Shown: one piece after another, positions 25,675 to 32,957 of the stretch | How positions within the stretch are numbered: the stretch's first letter is position 1 | Layout: each line of letters begins with the position of its first letter | Made by a program: the position numbers and the translations under genes | The notes under the pieces: generated by a model | What the model saw: the letters and a program-made list of their open reading frames with translations, nothing else | Database searches by the model: none | Told to the model about the DNA's origin: nothing | DNA from: JBQTIQ01 sp052387955 | GTDB taxonomy: Bacteria; Actinomycetota; Acidimicrobiia; Acidimicrobiales; JACDCH01 | Assembly (NCBI GenBank): GCA_052387955.1 | Contig: JBQTIQ010000060.1 | Span: 1 to 52,758, forward strand | DNA: 52,758 bases | Reading direction: 5' to 3'

Positions 25675-25738
25675 GCGAGCAGTCCCGGCTACTCCGGCGC
25701 AGGGCCGCGGGTGGGCGAGGGGCAGTCCGCCGACGGTG

Positions 25739-26170
25739 TCACTCGACCCTCATGGTGGCCTCCGCTTCGAGGTAGACGTCGTCGAGCAGGCCGCCGACCA
25801 GCGGGACGGTGGTCGGCGCCCGGTAGCCGACCTTCACGGCAACTCGGCTGCCTGGGCCAGCGCGGCCCGCAGCGTGGACCTCGAGCCGGTCGCCGTCGAG
25901 CGCAGTGGCCGACCGGGCGGCGTCGCCGGCGGCTTCAGGGGCGTCGTCGACGGCCGCCGCCCGGGCTCCCTCCCGGGCGGCATGGGTGACGAGGACCTGG
26001 TCGCGGGCGAGCAGCCCGACCTGCACCACCGCCAGCAACACCAACATGACGAGCGGCAGGGACAGGGCGAACTCGACGGCGGCCTGGCCCTGCTCGCCCT
26101 GGAGACGAGATCCGGCGGCGGGCGACGTTGTGTTGTCGGGCGGGCCGGCCGCGGCCGAGGCCGTGCTCAC
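25739..26170 (-). CDS. tadE: TadE-like pseudopilin
   Basis: A 143-residue protein. The N-terminal leader (about 1-28) ends in a processing-like site GEQGQAAVEFALSLP, with Glu at position 5 after Gly and followed by Phe. A hydrophobic helix (about 34-54) follows, then VTHAAREGARAAAV, the hallmark of TadE/TadG-like proteins. These minor pilins take part in Flp/Tad pilus assembly. The start overlaps the Flp pilin stop (ATGA). Confidence 0.82.
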   Translation of the reverse strand: MSTASAAAGPPDNTTSPAAGSRLQGEQGQAAVEFALSLPLVMLVLLAVVQVGLLARDQVLVTHAAREGARAAAVDDAPEAAGDAARSATALDGDRLEVHAAGRAGPGSRVAVKVGYRAPTTVPLVGGLLDDVYLEAEATMRVE

Positions 26171-26535
26171 AGGTTGGACATGAGCTTGTCGACGACCCCG
26201 TCAAGGAGCTCGGTAACCTTGCCCGACGAGGTAGCCCAGCCGATGAGGACCACGGCGATCGCGGCCGCGCCGAGCAGGACGAGGGCGTACTCGGCCGTCG
26301 CCTGGCCCCGATCACACCGCCCCGGCCGCTGGCGCCAGCCGCGGTCACCGGCAGCGGCCGGCAACCGCGGCGTCGACAGCCAGAGGGACGTCATCGAGGC
26401 CCATACGGCCAGCGACACCGGCAGCGTGGCGACTCGAGCGAGGCGCGGGAGACCGGCGTTGAGGCGAGGGAGACGGGTACGGCGCAACGGGTGGGGACGA
26501 CGGGTGCGGACGGTCACGATCGTGGAGCTGGACAT
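26167..26535 (-). CDS. flp: Flp-type pilin with unusually long leader
   Basis: A 122-residue protein whose C-terminal 45 residues form a Flp-like pilin: the site G-QATAEY (Gly77, with Glu and Tyr at +5 and +6), then a hydrophobic helix ALVLLGAAAIAVVLIGWATS, and VTELLDGVVDKLMSNL at the end. A prepilin peptidase would cut after Gly77. The leader from ATG 26535 is 77 residues, far longer than usual, and itself has a hydrophobic stretch (about 36-54). An internal ATG at residue 48 would give a 30-residue leader. No prepilin peptidase gene is in the window. Confidence 0.75.
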   Translation of the reverse strand: MSSSTIVTVRTRRPHPLRRTRLPRLNAGLPRLARVATLPVSLAVWASMTSLWLSTPRLPAAAGDRGWRQRPGRCDRGQATAEYALVLLGAAAIAVVLIGWATSSGKVTELLDGVVDKLMSNL

Positions 26536-26563
26536 GGGCTGTTCCCCTTGGTGCTGGAGGACG

Positions 26564-27370
26564 TCATGGACGGAGGCCGCCGAGGGCGCCGGCGACGAGA
26601 GGGGCCACCGTGAGCAAGCCGAACGCGGGGAGCACACAGGCGACGAGGGGGAAGAGAAGGGTGATGGGGACACGTCGGATGGCCTCCTCGGCCCGGCGGC
26701 GACGGTCGAGGCGGACCTCGAGACCGAGGCGTTCGAGCGACGGCACCAACGGGGCGCCGTAACGGTCCGCGGCCGCAAGCACGGTCACCAGCGGCCGGGC
26801 GTGCTCTCCGAGTGAGCCCACGAGACCGTCGAGGGCGTCGGCCAGGCGTACGCCGGCGGTAGCCCGGGCCGCGGCCTCACCGAGGGCGGCCCGGAACCGG
26901 GGCGGCGACCGCTTGGCCACCGCCTGGACGGCCAGGGAGACGTTCAGGCCGCTGACCGCAGCCATGGCGAAGAGGTCGACGACCTCGGGCAGCTCGGCCA
27001 CCACCTCGAACTCGGTGCGCCGGGCCCGAATCCGGGCCCGGCGCGCGGCCTGAGCGCCGGCGACGGTGGCTGCCGTCAACCCCACGACGGGGGAGAGCAG
27101 CCATCCCGAGGAGCCCGCCAGCACGGCCCAGCCCCAGCAACGGTCTGCGATGTCGTCAGCTGGCCTGTGCAGGGCGCGGCGGCACCAATGGCCGAGGTAG
27201 GTGACCGGCAGCGGCCGCGACGACGGCCGGCCCTCGGACCGGCGCACCGCGGCGGGCACGCCGACCTCGGACATCGCCGCCAGACGGCTGCCACCGGCCC
27301 ACCGGCCGGCCCCGACCACGCCGAAGGCGACGACCGCGGCCAACACCGGCAGCACGAGGGCGACACTCAC
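26564..27370 (-). CDS. tadC: TadC-like pilus inner-membrane platform protein
   Basis: A 268-residue T2SSF-domain protein. The N-terminal membrane segment (about 3-22) starts right at the GTG, followed by a soluble stretch, a hydrophobic pair (about 70-100) and a T2SSF region with ELPEVVDLFAMAAVSGLNVS and LADALDGLVGSLGEHARPLV. C-terminal segments include RVPITLLFPLVACVLPAF. With TadB it forms the membrane platform on which the TadA ATPase acts. GTG 27370 overlaps the stop of a 31-codon ORF (GTGA). Confidence 0.85.
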   Translation of the reverse strand: MSVALVLPVLAAVVAFGVVGAGRWAGGSRLAAMSEVGVPAAVRRSEGRPSSRPLPVTYLGHWCRRALHRPADDIADRCWGWAVLAGSSGWLLSPVVGLTAATVAGAQAARRARIRARRTEFEVVAELPEVVDLFAMAAVSGLNVSLAVQAVAKRSPPRFRAALGEAAARATAGVRLADALDGLVGSLGEHARPLVTVLAAADRYGAPLVPSLERLGLEVRLDRRRRAEEAIRRVPITLLFPLVACVLPAFGLLTVAPLVAGALGGLRP

Positions 27371-27462
27371 GGGTGTCCACCCTCGCCCTCGCCCGCGCCG
27401 AGCGAGGCCGGGTGCGGCCGTGACCGGTCGGTACGACCGGACGGCGACCGACTGTCGGTCAT
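27367..27462 (-). CDS. 31-codon ORF linking tadB and tadC
   Basis: ATG 27462 overlaps the tadB stop (ATGA), and its own TGA (27369-27367) overlaps the tadC GTG (GTGA). The product MTDSRSPSGRTDRSRPHPAS plus an acidic/Gly tail is polar and has no recognisable fold. The exact double overlap suggests it passes ribosomes from tadB to tadC. It could instead be a chance frame in a 88-nt gap. Confidence 0.4.
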   Translation of the reverse strand: MTDSRSPSGRTDRSRPHPASLGAGEGEGGHP

Positions 27463-28355
27463 ACCGGCACCCGCGCCAGTCGGCGCATCCACAGCGCGCC
27501 GAGGACGTCGAGGGCCACGCCCGCGGTGAGGCACAGCTGACCGACCGAGCTACGTACGAGGAAGTGCCCGGTCTCGGGGTCGACGCCGGCCGCCAGCACC
27601 GTGAAGCCGATCGGGGCAAGGGAGATGACAACCGCCGAGAGTCGGGCCTGAGTTCCCAGCGCGTGCAGCTCGCGCTGGAGGGCCGACCGCTCCCGCAAGG
27701 ACGCGGCGACACCGTCGAGAGGACGGCCGGGTGCCCCGCCGGTCTCCGCCGCCAGGCACAGTGCAGCACCGGCCAAGCGCACGGCCGCGGTCGGCCGGGT
27801 GTGGGCCCATCGGTCGACGGCCGCGGCCAATCCGGCCCCGCGGTCGGCGTCGGCGACGACCGCGCCGAGCTCGGCAGCCAGCACGGGATCGGCACCCGAG
27901 GCCACGGACTCGGACACCGCCTGACGCAGCGAGGCGCCCGAGCGAACCGAACGGGCCATGGATTCGAGTGCCGGGCCGAGAGCGTCGTCGAGGCGGTCGT
28001 CGGCCACGCTCGAACGGGTGGCCACCAGCGCCGCCGGCAGCGCGACCACCGCGACCGCCCCGAGCACGGCCAGAACGGGGCCACCGACGACGGCGGCCCC
28101 GACGGTCACGGTCGGCGCCAGGACCGCCCACGACCGCCACACCTTCGACGGCGGCCACGGCAAGGCCGCCCTGGCCACGGCCTGCGACACCCAGGCCGGT
28201 GGGATGCTCACCGGACCAGCCGGCGCCACCGCAGACGCTGACGGGCGCGGCCCCACGGCCACCAACCGCAGCGCCAACCGCCGGTGGCACCGGGACCGGT
28301 GCCAGGCCGGGACGAGCAATCCGACCGTGACCGCCACCACCACGGCGGCGGTCAC
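27459..28355 (-). CDS. tadB: TadB-like pilus inner-membrane platform protein
   Basis: A 298-residue protein. A hydrophobic N terminus (about 1-17), an Arg-rich cytoplasmic part and two membrane segments (about 78-112) precede the T2SSF core (DDALGPALESMARSVRSGAS, then GLAAAVDRWA). Two C-terminal hydrophobic segments follow (about 235-255 and 270-290). It pairs with TadC. GTG 28355 overlaps the tadA stop (GTGA). Confidence 0.85.
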   Translation of the reverse strand: MTAAVVVAVTVGLLVPAWHRSRCHRRLALRLVAVGPRPSASAVAPAGPVSIPPAWVSQAVARAALPWPPSKVWRSWAVLAPTVTVGAAVVGGPVLAVLGAVAVVALPAALVATRSSVADDRLDDALGPALESMARSVRSGASLRQAVSESVASGADPVLAAELGAVVADADRGAGLAAAVDRWAHTRPTAAVRLAGAALCLAAETGGAPGRPLDGVAASLRERSALQRELHALGTQARLSAVVISLAPIGFTVLAAGVDPETGHFLVRSSVGQLCLTAGVALDVLGALWMRRLARVPV

Positions 28356-29554
28356 GGTCGCACCAGCCAGGCCGGGTCGGGCGGGCTCGTCCCGGGCCGG
28401 CGGGCGGGACGCCCCGGCAATCGGTGCAGCCCGTGACGGTCAGCCAGCGAACGCACCCTGACCCCGTCGGGGGCGGGGCCGTCGACGACCTCGGCCACGC
28501 CGACCACCGCCCGGGCGCCGTCAGCCTGCCGGGCAACGTGGACCACGAGATCGAGGGCGGCGGTCAGCTGTTCGCGTACGGCCTCGAGGGGCAGGTTCAC
28601 GGGGTCGAGCAGGACCATCGTCTCGAGTCGCCGTAGCGAGTCGACCGGCCCGTTGGCGTGGCACGTCGAGAGCGAACCCTCGTGGCCGGTGTTCATGGCT
28701 TGCAACATGTCGAGTGCTTCGGGGCCGCGCACCTCGCCCACCAGGATCCGGTCGGGGCGCATGCGGAGGGCGTTGCGCACGAGGGCCCGCAGGGTCACCC
28801 CGCCGACCCCGTCGACGTTCGGAGGGCGACTCTCGAGGCGCACGACGTGGGGGTGCGGCAACCGCAGCTCGGCGGCGTCCTCGATGGTGACGAGCCTCTC
28901 GCCGGCCGGCACCGATCGGGCCAAGGTGTTGAGCAGGGTGGTCTTGCCGGCCCCGGCTCCGCCGCTCACCACGATGTTCGTCCTGGCCCGCACCGCCCAG
29001 TGCAGGAGCTCGGCGACGCCGGGTGGGCAGCTGTCGACGAGCGAAAGCGACCTTGCCCCGAAGCGCCGAATGGTGAGACAGGGGCCGTCGACGGCCAGTG
29101 GCGGCACCACCGCGTTGACCCGGGACCCGTCGGCGAGACGGGCGTCGACGATCGGGCTCGAGCGGTCGACCCGCAGGCCGAGCGGGGCTACCACCCGTTC
29201 GATCAGCTGCTCGATGACCGCGACCTCGAGCTCGATCGAGGTCGACTCGAGCCGGCCCGCACGTTCGACCCATACCGGGCCGGGGCCGTTCACCATGATG
29301 TCGCTCACGTCGGGGTCGGCCAGCAACGGGTCGAGCGGGCCGAGCCCACTCACCCGCGCGACGACGTCACGCACCACCGCACCGACCACCTCGTCGGATG
29401 CCAACGGGGCGTGACTGCGTACCGCCCGGGCAACGGCAGGCGCGGGAGCTGGGCGTGAGACAGGGCCTCCGACCAGGTGGCCGTGGACCGTCGCTGCCAG
29501 CTCACCGACGTCGGGCCCCATGGCCCGGCCGGTCGTCGGCCGGTCAGGCAGCAT
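28352..29554 (-). CDS. tadA: TadA-family secretion ATPase
   Basis: A 400-residue PulE/VirB11-type ATPase powering Flp pilus assembly. N-domain: LGPLDPLLADPDVSDIMVNG. The P-loop is VVSGGAGAGKTTLLNTLARS (about 200-219), the Asp box is RLVTIEDAAELRLP, and the Walker B-like segment is DRILVGEVRGPEALDML, followed by the His box TGHEGSLSTCHANG. The start is ATG 29554, overlapping tadZ by 11 nt; the internal ATG at 29521 is possible. Confidence 0.92.
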   Translation of the reverse strand: MLPDRPTTGRAMGPDVGELAATVHGHLVGGPVSRPAPAPAVARAVRSHAPLASDEVVGAVVRDVVARVSGLGPLDPLLADPDVSDIMVNGPGPVWVERAGRLESTSIELEVAVIEQLIERVVAPLGLRVDRSSPIVDARLADGSRVNAVVPPLAVDGPCLTIRRFGARSLSLVDSCPPGVAELLHWAVRARTNIVVSGGAGAGKTTLLNTLARSVPAGERLVTIEDAAELRLPHPHVVRLESRPPNVDGVGGVTLRALVRNALRMRPDRILVGEVRGPEALDMLQAMNTGHEGSLSTCHANGPVDSLRRLETMVLLDPVNLPLEAVREQLTAALDLVVHVARQADGARAVVGVAEVVDGPAPDGVRVRSLADRHGLHRLPGRPARRPGTSPPDPAWLVRP

Positions 29555-30209
29555 GGCGCAGGTCCGAGGCGAGGGTCCGGGGAAGCCGGGCCAACAAGAG
29601 GCCGGCGTCCACGACCCGCGCCACCTGGGGTGTCACCCTGACCGTGGCCCGCACCGGCACCCCGAGGGCGTCCTCGATGTCGTCGACCGACAGCACTCGC
29701 CCTTCCTCGGCCACGAGCACGACGCCCGAGGGACGGATAGGGCTGTCGACTGCCCGGCGCAGCGCCACGAAGCACGGCCTGAGCACGAGCAATGACTGCG
29801 TGGCGCCGGCAGCCATCACCCGGGCGACGTCGCCGCCGGCTGCACCCGGAGCCAGGGTGCCGGCGTCGACAACCACTGGCCGAGGGTCAGCGGCCAGCAG
29901 GCCGGCGAGCACCTCGGCCCGGCCCGGCGACAGCGGCCCTGTCCCGCGCCGGATCAGCGCCAGCCCGGCGCCGACGGGCGCCTCGAGCCGTGCCAACCCG
30001 TCGGTGGGGACCCCCTCGCCGGCGTCGAGCCAACCGGCCAGGCCAGGATCGGCAGGATCGTCGGGCAACCCGAGCACCATCGGCGCGTCGCCGGCCAGGT
30101 CAGCCAGGACCGCCCCCGGCGGACGGGCCCGGGCCAGGACCAGGGCGAGCGAGGCGGCGACAACGGTGGTACCGACGCCGCCCTTCGACGACCAGCAGCA
30201 GATGACCAC
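29544..30209 (-). CDS. tadZ: TadZ/CpaE-like MinD-family ATPase
   Basis: A 221-residue protein starting at GTG 30209 (GGGAGG 6 nt upstream). It starts with a deviant Walker A SSKGGVGTTVVAASLALV, the ParA/MinD signature, and continues with ADLAGDAPMVLGL and PRPVVVDAGTLAP. TadZ/CpaE proteins position the pilus machine. No separate receiver domain is present, and the protein is shorter than CpaE. It opens the leftward Tad operon. Confidence 0.85.
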   Translation of the reverse strand: MVICCWSSKGGVGTTVVAASLALVLARARPPGAVLADLAGDAPMVLGLPDDPADPGLAGWLDAGEGVPTDGLARLEAPVGAGLALIRRGTGPLSPGRAEVLAGLLAADPRPVVVDAGTLAPGAAGGDVARVMAAGATQSLLVLRPCFVALRRAVDSPIRPSGVVLVAEEGRVLSVDDIEDALGVPVRATVRVTPQVARVVDAGLLLARLPRTLASDLRHAA

Positions 30210-30433
30210 GAGGAACCTCCCGGACGGCGCGACAACGACATGCAGTGAGGGGAAGAGGGGCGTTGCCCCGTGGAGCCATGCTCGGCGGGCCGGGGTCAGG
30301 TCCCCACGGCAGCGCAAGTACGAACAGAGGGGCGCTGGCCCGAGGCACCGCTACCGGCCGGTACACGGACGGTGGTGCTGGGGACAACCTACGCAGGGGG
30401 TGTGACGATGGCAAGGCCCACGTCAGCCCCGGT

Positions 30434-30458
30434 CGTTACGGGCACAGCCCTCGTAACG
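30434..30458. promoter_or_regulatory. Inverted repeat upstream of the Tad operon
   Basis: CGTTACG (30434-30440) and CGTAACG (30452-30458) are complementary, with GGGC/GCCC inside. It lies in the 311-nt gap 30210-30520. It may be an operator or an RNA hairpin; I see nothing else in this gap. Confidence 0.35.
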
Positions 30459-30520
30459 TTCATCTCGGCGTCGCCGTGCGGCCCCGGTGCCGTTCCCCGG
30501 TACTCGTACCCTGGGCGGCG

Positions 30521-30757
30521 ATGGCGCGCAAGACCTTGGCCCGGCTCTGGGAACAGGCTTCTGTCCGCGCCCTGGTACGCAGGAACCTCGGCGAGGGGTT
30601 CGAGCCGATGGTCCTGCCCGGGGCGACTGCGGCCGGTGCTGTGCGGGGGAGCCGGCCGCGCCCCGGATCAGGCGGAGCGGACCTTCTTGGCGGCGAAGGC
30701 GGCGAGAGCGGCGAAGGCCACGAGCATGAGCAGCTTCTTCATGGGCCGGCATCTTAG
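30521..30757 (+). CDS. Small hypothetical protein, doubtful
   Basis: A 78-codon frame starting ATG 30521, 8 nt after TACCCT, so it has the leaderless promoter pattern of this genome. The first half, MARKTLARLWEQASVRALVR with GEGFEPMVLPG, could be an amphipathic helix. The second half is Gly/Glu-rich and lies antisense to the MKKLL peptide below. No family is recognised. Confidence 0.25.
   Translation: MARKTLARLWEQASVRALVRRNLGEGFEPMVLPGATAAGAVRGSRPRPGSGGADLLGGEGGESGEGHEHEQLLHGPAS
30668..30742 (-). CDS. 24-residue hydrophobic peptide (DLW-39-like)
   Basis: MKKLLMLVAFAALAAFAAKK ends VRSA. It is a single membrane helix with Lys at each end. It resembles the N-terminal half of the small DLW-39 family of actinobacteria, but lacks the DLW tail. 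ATG 30742 is 8 nt behind TAAGAT, the leaderless pattern of this genome, which supports expression. Its role is unknown. Confidence 0.5.
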   Translation of the reverse strand: MKKLLMLVAFAALAAFAAKKVRSA

Positions 30758-30782
30758 GGCCCTTTGGGCCTGGCGGCCCTGG

Positions 30783-30826
30783 GCGTGGGCCTGGTCGAGC
30801 CGGCGCGGGCCGGACCAGGCCCACGC
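30783..30826 (-). terminator. Terminator hairpin of the SDR-queA operon
   Basis: GCGTGGGCCTGGTC (30783-30796) pairs perfectly with GACCAGGCCCACGC (30813-30826), 14 bp, 16 nt after the queA stop. Confidence 0.8.
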
Positions 30827-30841
30827 CGTTGGGTTCGCGTC

Positions 30842-31897
30842 CTACGGCAGCACCAGGTGGGCGTCGCCGAACTCGTGCCACCGGTAGCCCTCGGCCAGGC
30901 CGGCTCGGTACGACGATTCCAACAGCTCTCGACCGGCGATCGCCTCGAGCATCAACAGGTGTGAGGCCTCGGGTTCGTGCCATCCGGTGACGAGGCCATC
31001 GACCGTCCGCACCCCTCGTTGGGGCGTTATCACCAGATCGGTCCAGCCGTCGGCAGGGACGAGGCGACCGCCATCGTCGGCGGAGCTCTCCAGGGCCCGC
31101 ACGACCGTCGTCCCGACCGCCACCACCCTTCCCCCGGCGGCGCGGGTGGCGTTGACCCGGGCTGCGGTCTCGGGTGGCACCCGGAAGCGTTCCGGGTACG
31201 GCACCTCGTCGCCTTCCAGGGAGGCCACGCCGGTGTGGAGGACCACCGGTGTGATGCCGACCCCCTCGGCCACCAGGCGGGTCAGCAGCTCGGCGGTGAA
31301 CGGCCGGCCCGCGCTCGGCATCTCGGCGCTGCCCGGCTCGGTGGCGTACACGTTCTGGTACACGTGCAGCGGCCACGGGCGGGTCACGTACCCGTAGCGG
31401 ATCGGCCGCCCGTGGGCCGCGAGATGACGCAGTACCGGGCCGTCCACCTCGATGTCGGCGACCCAGAGCCGGTCGCTCCCCCGGTACGGGGAGCGCAGCA
31501 CGACCGAACCGCCGCCGTGCAGGGCAAGGCGCCGGCCGGGCCCGGGACCACTCCATCGGGCACTGGCGTTCCCCTCGGGCCGGCGCACCTCGACCACCCA
31601 TCGGTGGTCGTCGAGTTCGGTCGACAGGTGCACGATCACTGCTTGCCCATCGCGCCCGACGGCGCCGAGCGCGGCGGCGATGGTGGCCGAGGTGTTGATC
31701 ACCACGAGGTCTCCCGGTTCGAGGTGACGGGGCAGGTCACCGAAGGTGCTGTGGTCCAGCGACCCGTCGCCGCGGTGGGCGACCAGGAGCCGGACCGCGT
31801 CGCGGGTGGCGCCGCGGACTTCTGGCGGTTCCCCCGCCTCCAGGACCGCAGGCAGCTCGAACGACAGCCGGGCGGGCTCGACCGAGGTCGCGATCAT
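30842..31897 (-). CDS. queA: S-adenosylmethionine:tRNA ribosyltransferase-isomerase-like (QueA)
   Basis: A 351-residue QueA-family protein. QueA moves the ribosyl group of SAM to preQ1-tRNA to make epoxyqueuosine. Conserved parts include LEPGDLVVINTSATIAAAL, RPIRYGYV, VYATEPGSAEMPSAGRPFT and the C-terminal AGLAEGYRWHEFGDAHLVLP. Other queuosine genes are not in the window, so whether it works on queuosine cannot be checked here. ATG 31897 overlaps the upstream SDR stop (ATGA), so the two are co-translated. Confidence 0.85.
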   Translation of the reverse strand: MIATSVEPARLSFELPAVLEAGEPPEVRGATRDAVRLLVAHRGDGSLDHSTFGDLPRHLEPGDLVVINTSATIAAALGAVGRDGQAVIVHLSTELDDHRWVVEVRRPEGNASARWSGPGPGRRLALHGGGSVVLRSPYRGSDRLWVADIEVDGPVLRHLAAHGRPIRYGYVTRPWPLHVYQNVYATEPGSAEMPSAGRPFTAELLTRLVAEGVGITPVVLHTGVASLEGDEVPYPERFRVPPETAARVNATRAAGGRVVAVGTTVVRALESSADDGGRLVPADGWTDLVITPQRGVRTVDGLVTGWHEPEASHLLMLEAIAGRELLESSYRAGLAEGYRWHEFGDAHLVLP

Positions 31898-32592
31898 GGC
31901 CGCACCCCGTCCAACAGGTCGGCGGCTCGGTAGCGGCCGCTGGCCGGGCGGTCCCGTACGAGGCGGACCAGCGTCGGCACCACCGTCGCCGGCTCCGGTC
32001 GATCGCTGATGTCCTCGCCCGGGAAGGCCTCCTGGTGCATGACGGTGCGCATGTCGCCGGGGTCGAACGCCCAGACGGCCAACGTCGGGTCCTCAGCGGC
32101 GAGGACGTTGGTCAGCTGTTCGAGCGCCGCCTTCGACGACCCGTAGCCACCCCAGCCCTCGTACCCCTCCACGGCGGCGTCGGAGGTGACGTTGAGGACG
32201 GCACCGGCCGACGCCCTCAACAGCGGCAGGGCGAGCTGGACCAGGCCCAGAGGAGCGAGCACGTTGACCCGGTACACCTGCTCGAGACGGTCCAGCGGAT
32301 AGTCGGCCAGGGCCGGCAGCGGCGACGGGCCGAGCGTGCTGGCGTTGTTGACGAGGAGTTCGAGCCGGCCGAGCCCGGCGGCTGCGTCCACCAGGGCCTG
32401 GCGATGGGCGGCTTCGGCGACGTCGCCGGCGACCGCTCGCACGGTGGTGACCTTGCCCAGCTCGCGTTCGGCAACGGCGACGGCGGCAGGGTCACGGCCA
32501 TCGATGACGACCGCCCAGCCGTCGCGGCCGAGTCCCTCGGCGAGCGCCCGTCCCAGCCCCCTCGTGCCCCCGGTGACGATCGCTACTTTCAT
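31894..32592 (-). CDS. SDR-family oxidoreductase, first gene of the queA operon
   Basis: A 232-residue short-chain dehydrogenase. It has the cofactor motif TGGTRGLGRA (about 7-16), VNNAST, the Ser region LNVTSDAAVEGY, the YGSSKAAL motif and a PGDMRTVM segment. ATG 32592 follows GGGAGGAA. The promoter region carries an AT-rich palindrome, so the operon is probably repressed by an unknown regulator. The link between an SDR and queA is not explained by the sequence. Confidence 0.88.
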   Translation of the reverse strand: MKVAIVTGGTRGLGRALAEGLGRDGWAVVIDGRDPAAVAVAERELGKVTTVRAVAGDVAEAAHRQALVDAAAGLGRLELLVNNASTLGPSPLPALADYPLDRLEQVYRVNVLAPLGLVQLALPLLRASAGAVLNVTSDAAVEGYEGWGGYGSSKAALEQLTNVLAAEDPTLAVWAFDPGDMRTVMHQEAFPGEDISDRPEPATVVPTLVRLVRDRPASGRYRAADLLDGVRP

Positions 32593-32622
32593 GGGTTCCT
32601 CCCTCTCATCGCTGACGACCCC

Positions 32623-32648
32623 ATAAAGACAGTTACAACTGTTTATAT
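32623..32648. promoter_or_regulatory. AT-rich operator-like palindrome
   Basis: The perfect core ACAGTT-ac-AACTGT (32629-32642) extends to AT-rich flanks (ATAAAG / TTATAT) with 10 of 12 pairs matching. It starts 31 nt upstream of the SDR ATG, a strong AT island in this GC-rich DNA, and suits a TetR/MarR-like regulator. Confidence 0.5.
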
Positions 32649-32679
32649 TCCGGTACGTCCGATCAGCTACCTTGCCGGT

Positions 32680-32775
32680 GGAGGTGTCCGGGCACCTGGT
32701 GGGCTCCGCCGCCTTCAAAGCGGTCGGTCGCAGCGCTCCTGCGACGGCGGGTTCGATTCCCGTCCACCTCCGCCA
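32680..32775 (+). tRNA. selC: tRNA-Sec (anticodon TCA, selenocysteine)
   Basis: A 96-nt gene. The acceptor GGAGGTG pairs with CACCTCC, and the CCA is encoded (32773-32775). The anticodon loop CTTCAAA gives TCA, which reads UGA. A long variable arm with the 7-bp stem GTCGCAG / CTGCGAC and a T loop TTCGATT complete the fold. Size and extended arm are characteristic of SelC. No selA, selB or selD is in the window. Confidence 0.95.
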
Positions 32776-32801
32776 CCACGAGGGACCGTCGTCGCCGGGT
32801 G

Positions 32802-32934
32802 CGCTAGAACTGCTCGGTCCCGAGAAGGCTTGACGTTGTGACAAGTTCCGGGACAGAGCAGATGCCGACCGAGCGACCGCCAGGGAGCCGGGCGGCGATG
32901 GGGGGCCGGGGGGGCGCAGCCCCCCAGCCAGAAA
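32802..32934 (+). repeat. Family A extended repeat, copy A5
   Basis: It is nearly identical to 4258-4382, with the same hairpin arms CTCGGTCCCG / CGGGACAGAG (one mismatch) and the same core ending in GGGGGGC-gca-GCCCCCC. It lies between selC and gnd. Confidence 0.85.
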
Positions 32935-32957
32935 TGGCCCACGGAAGGAGCCGGCCG

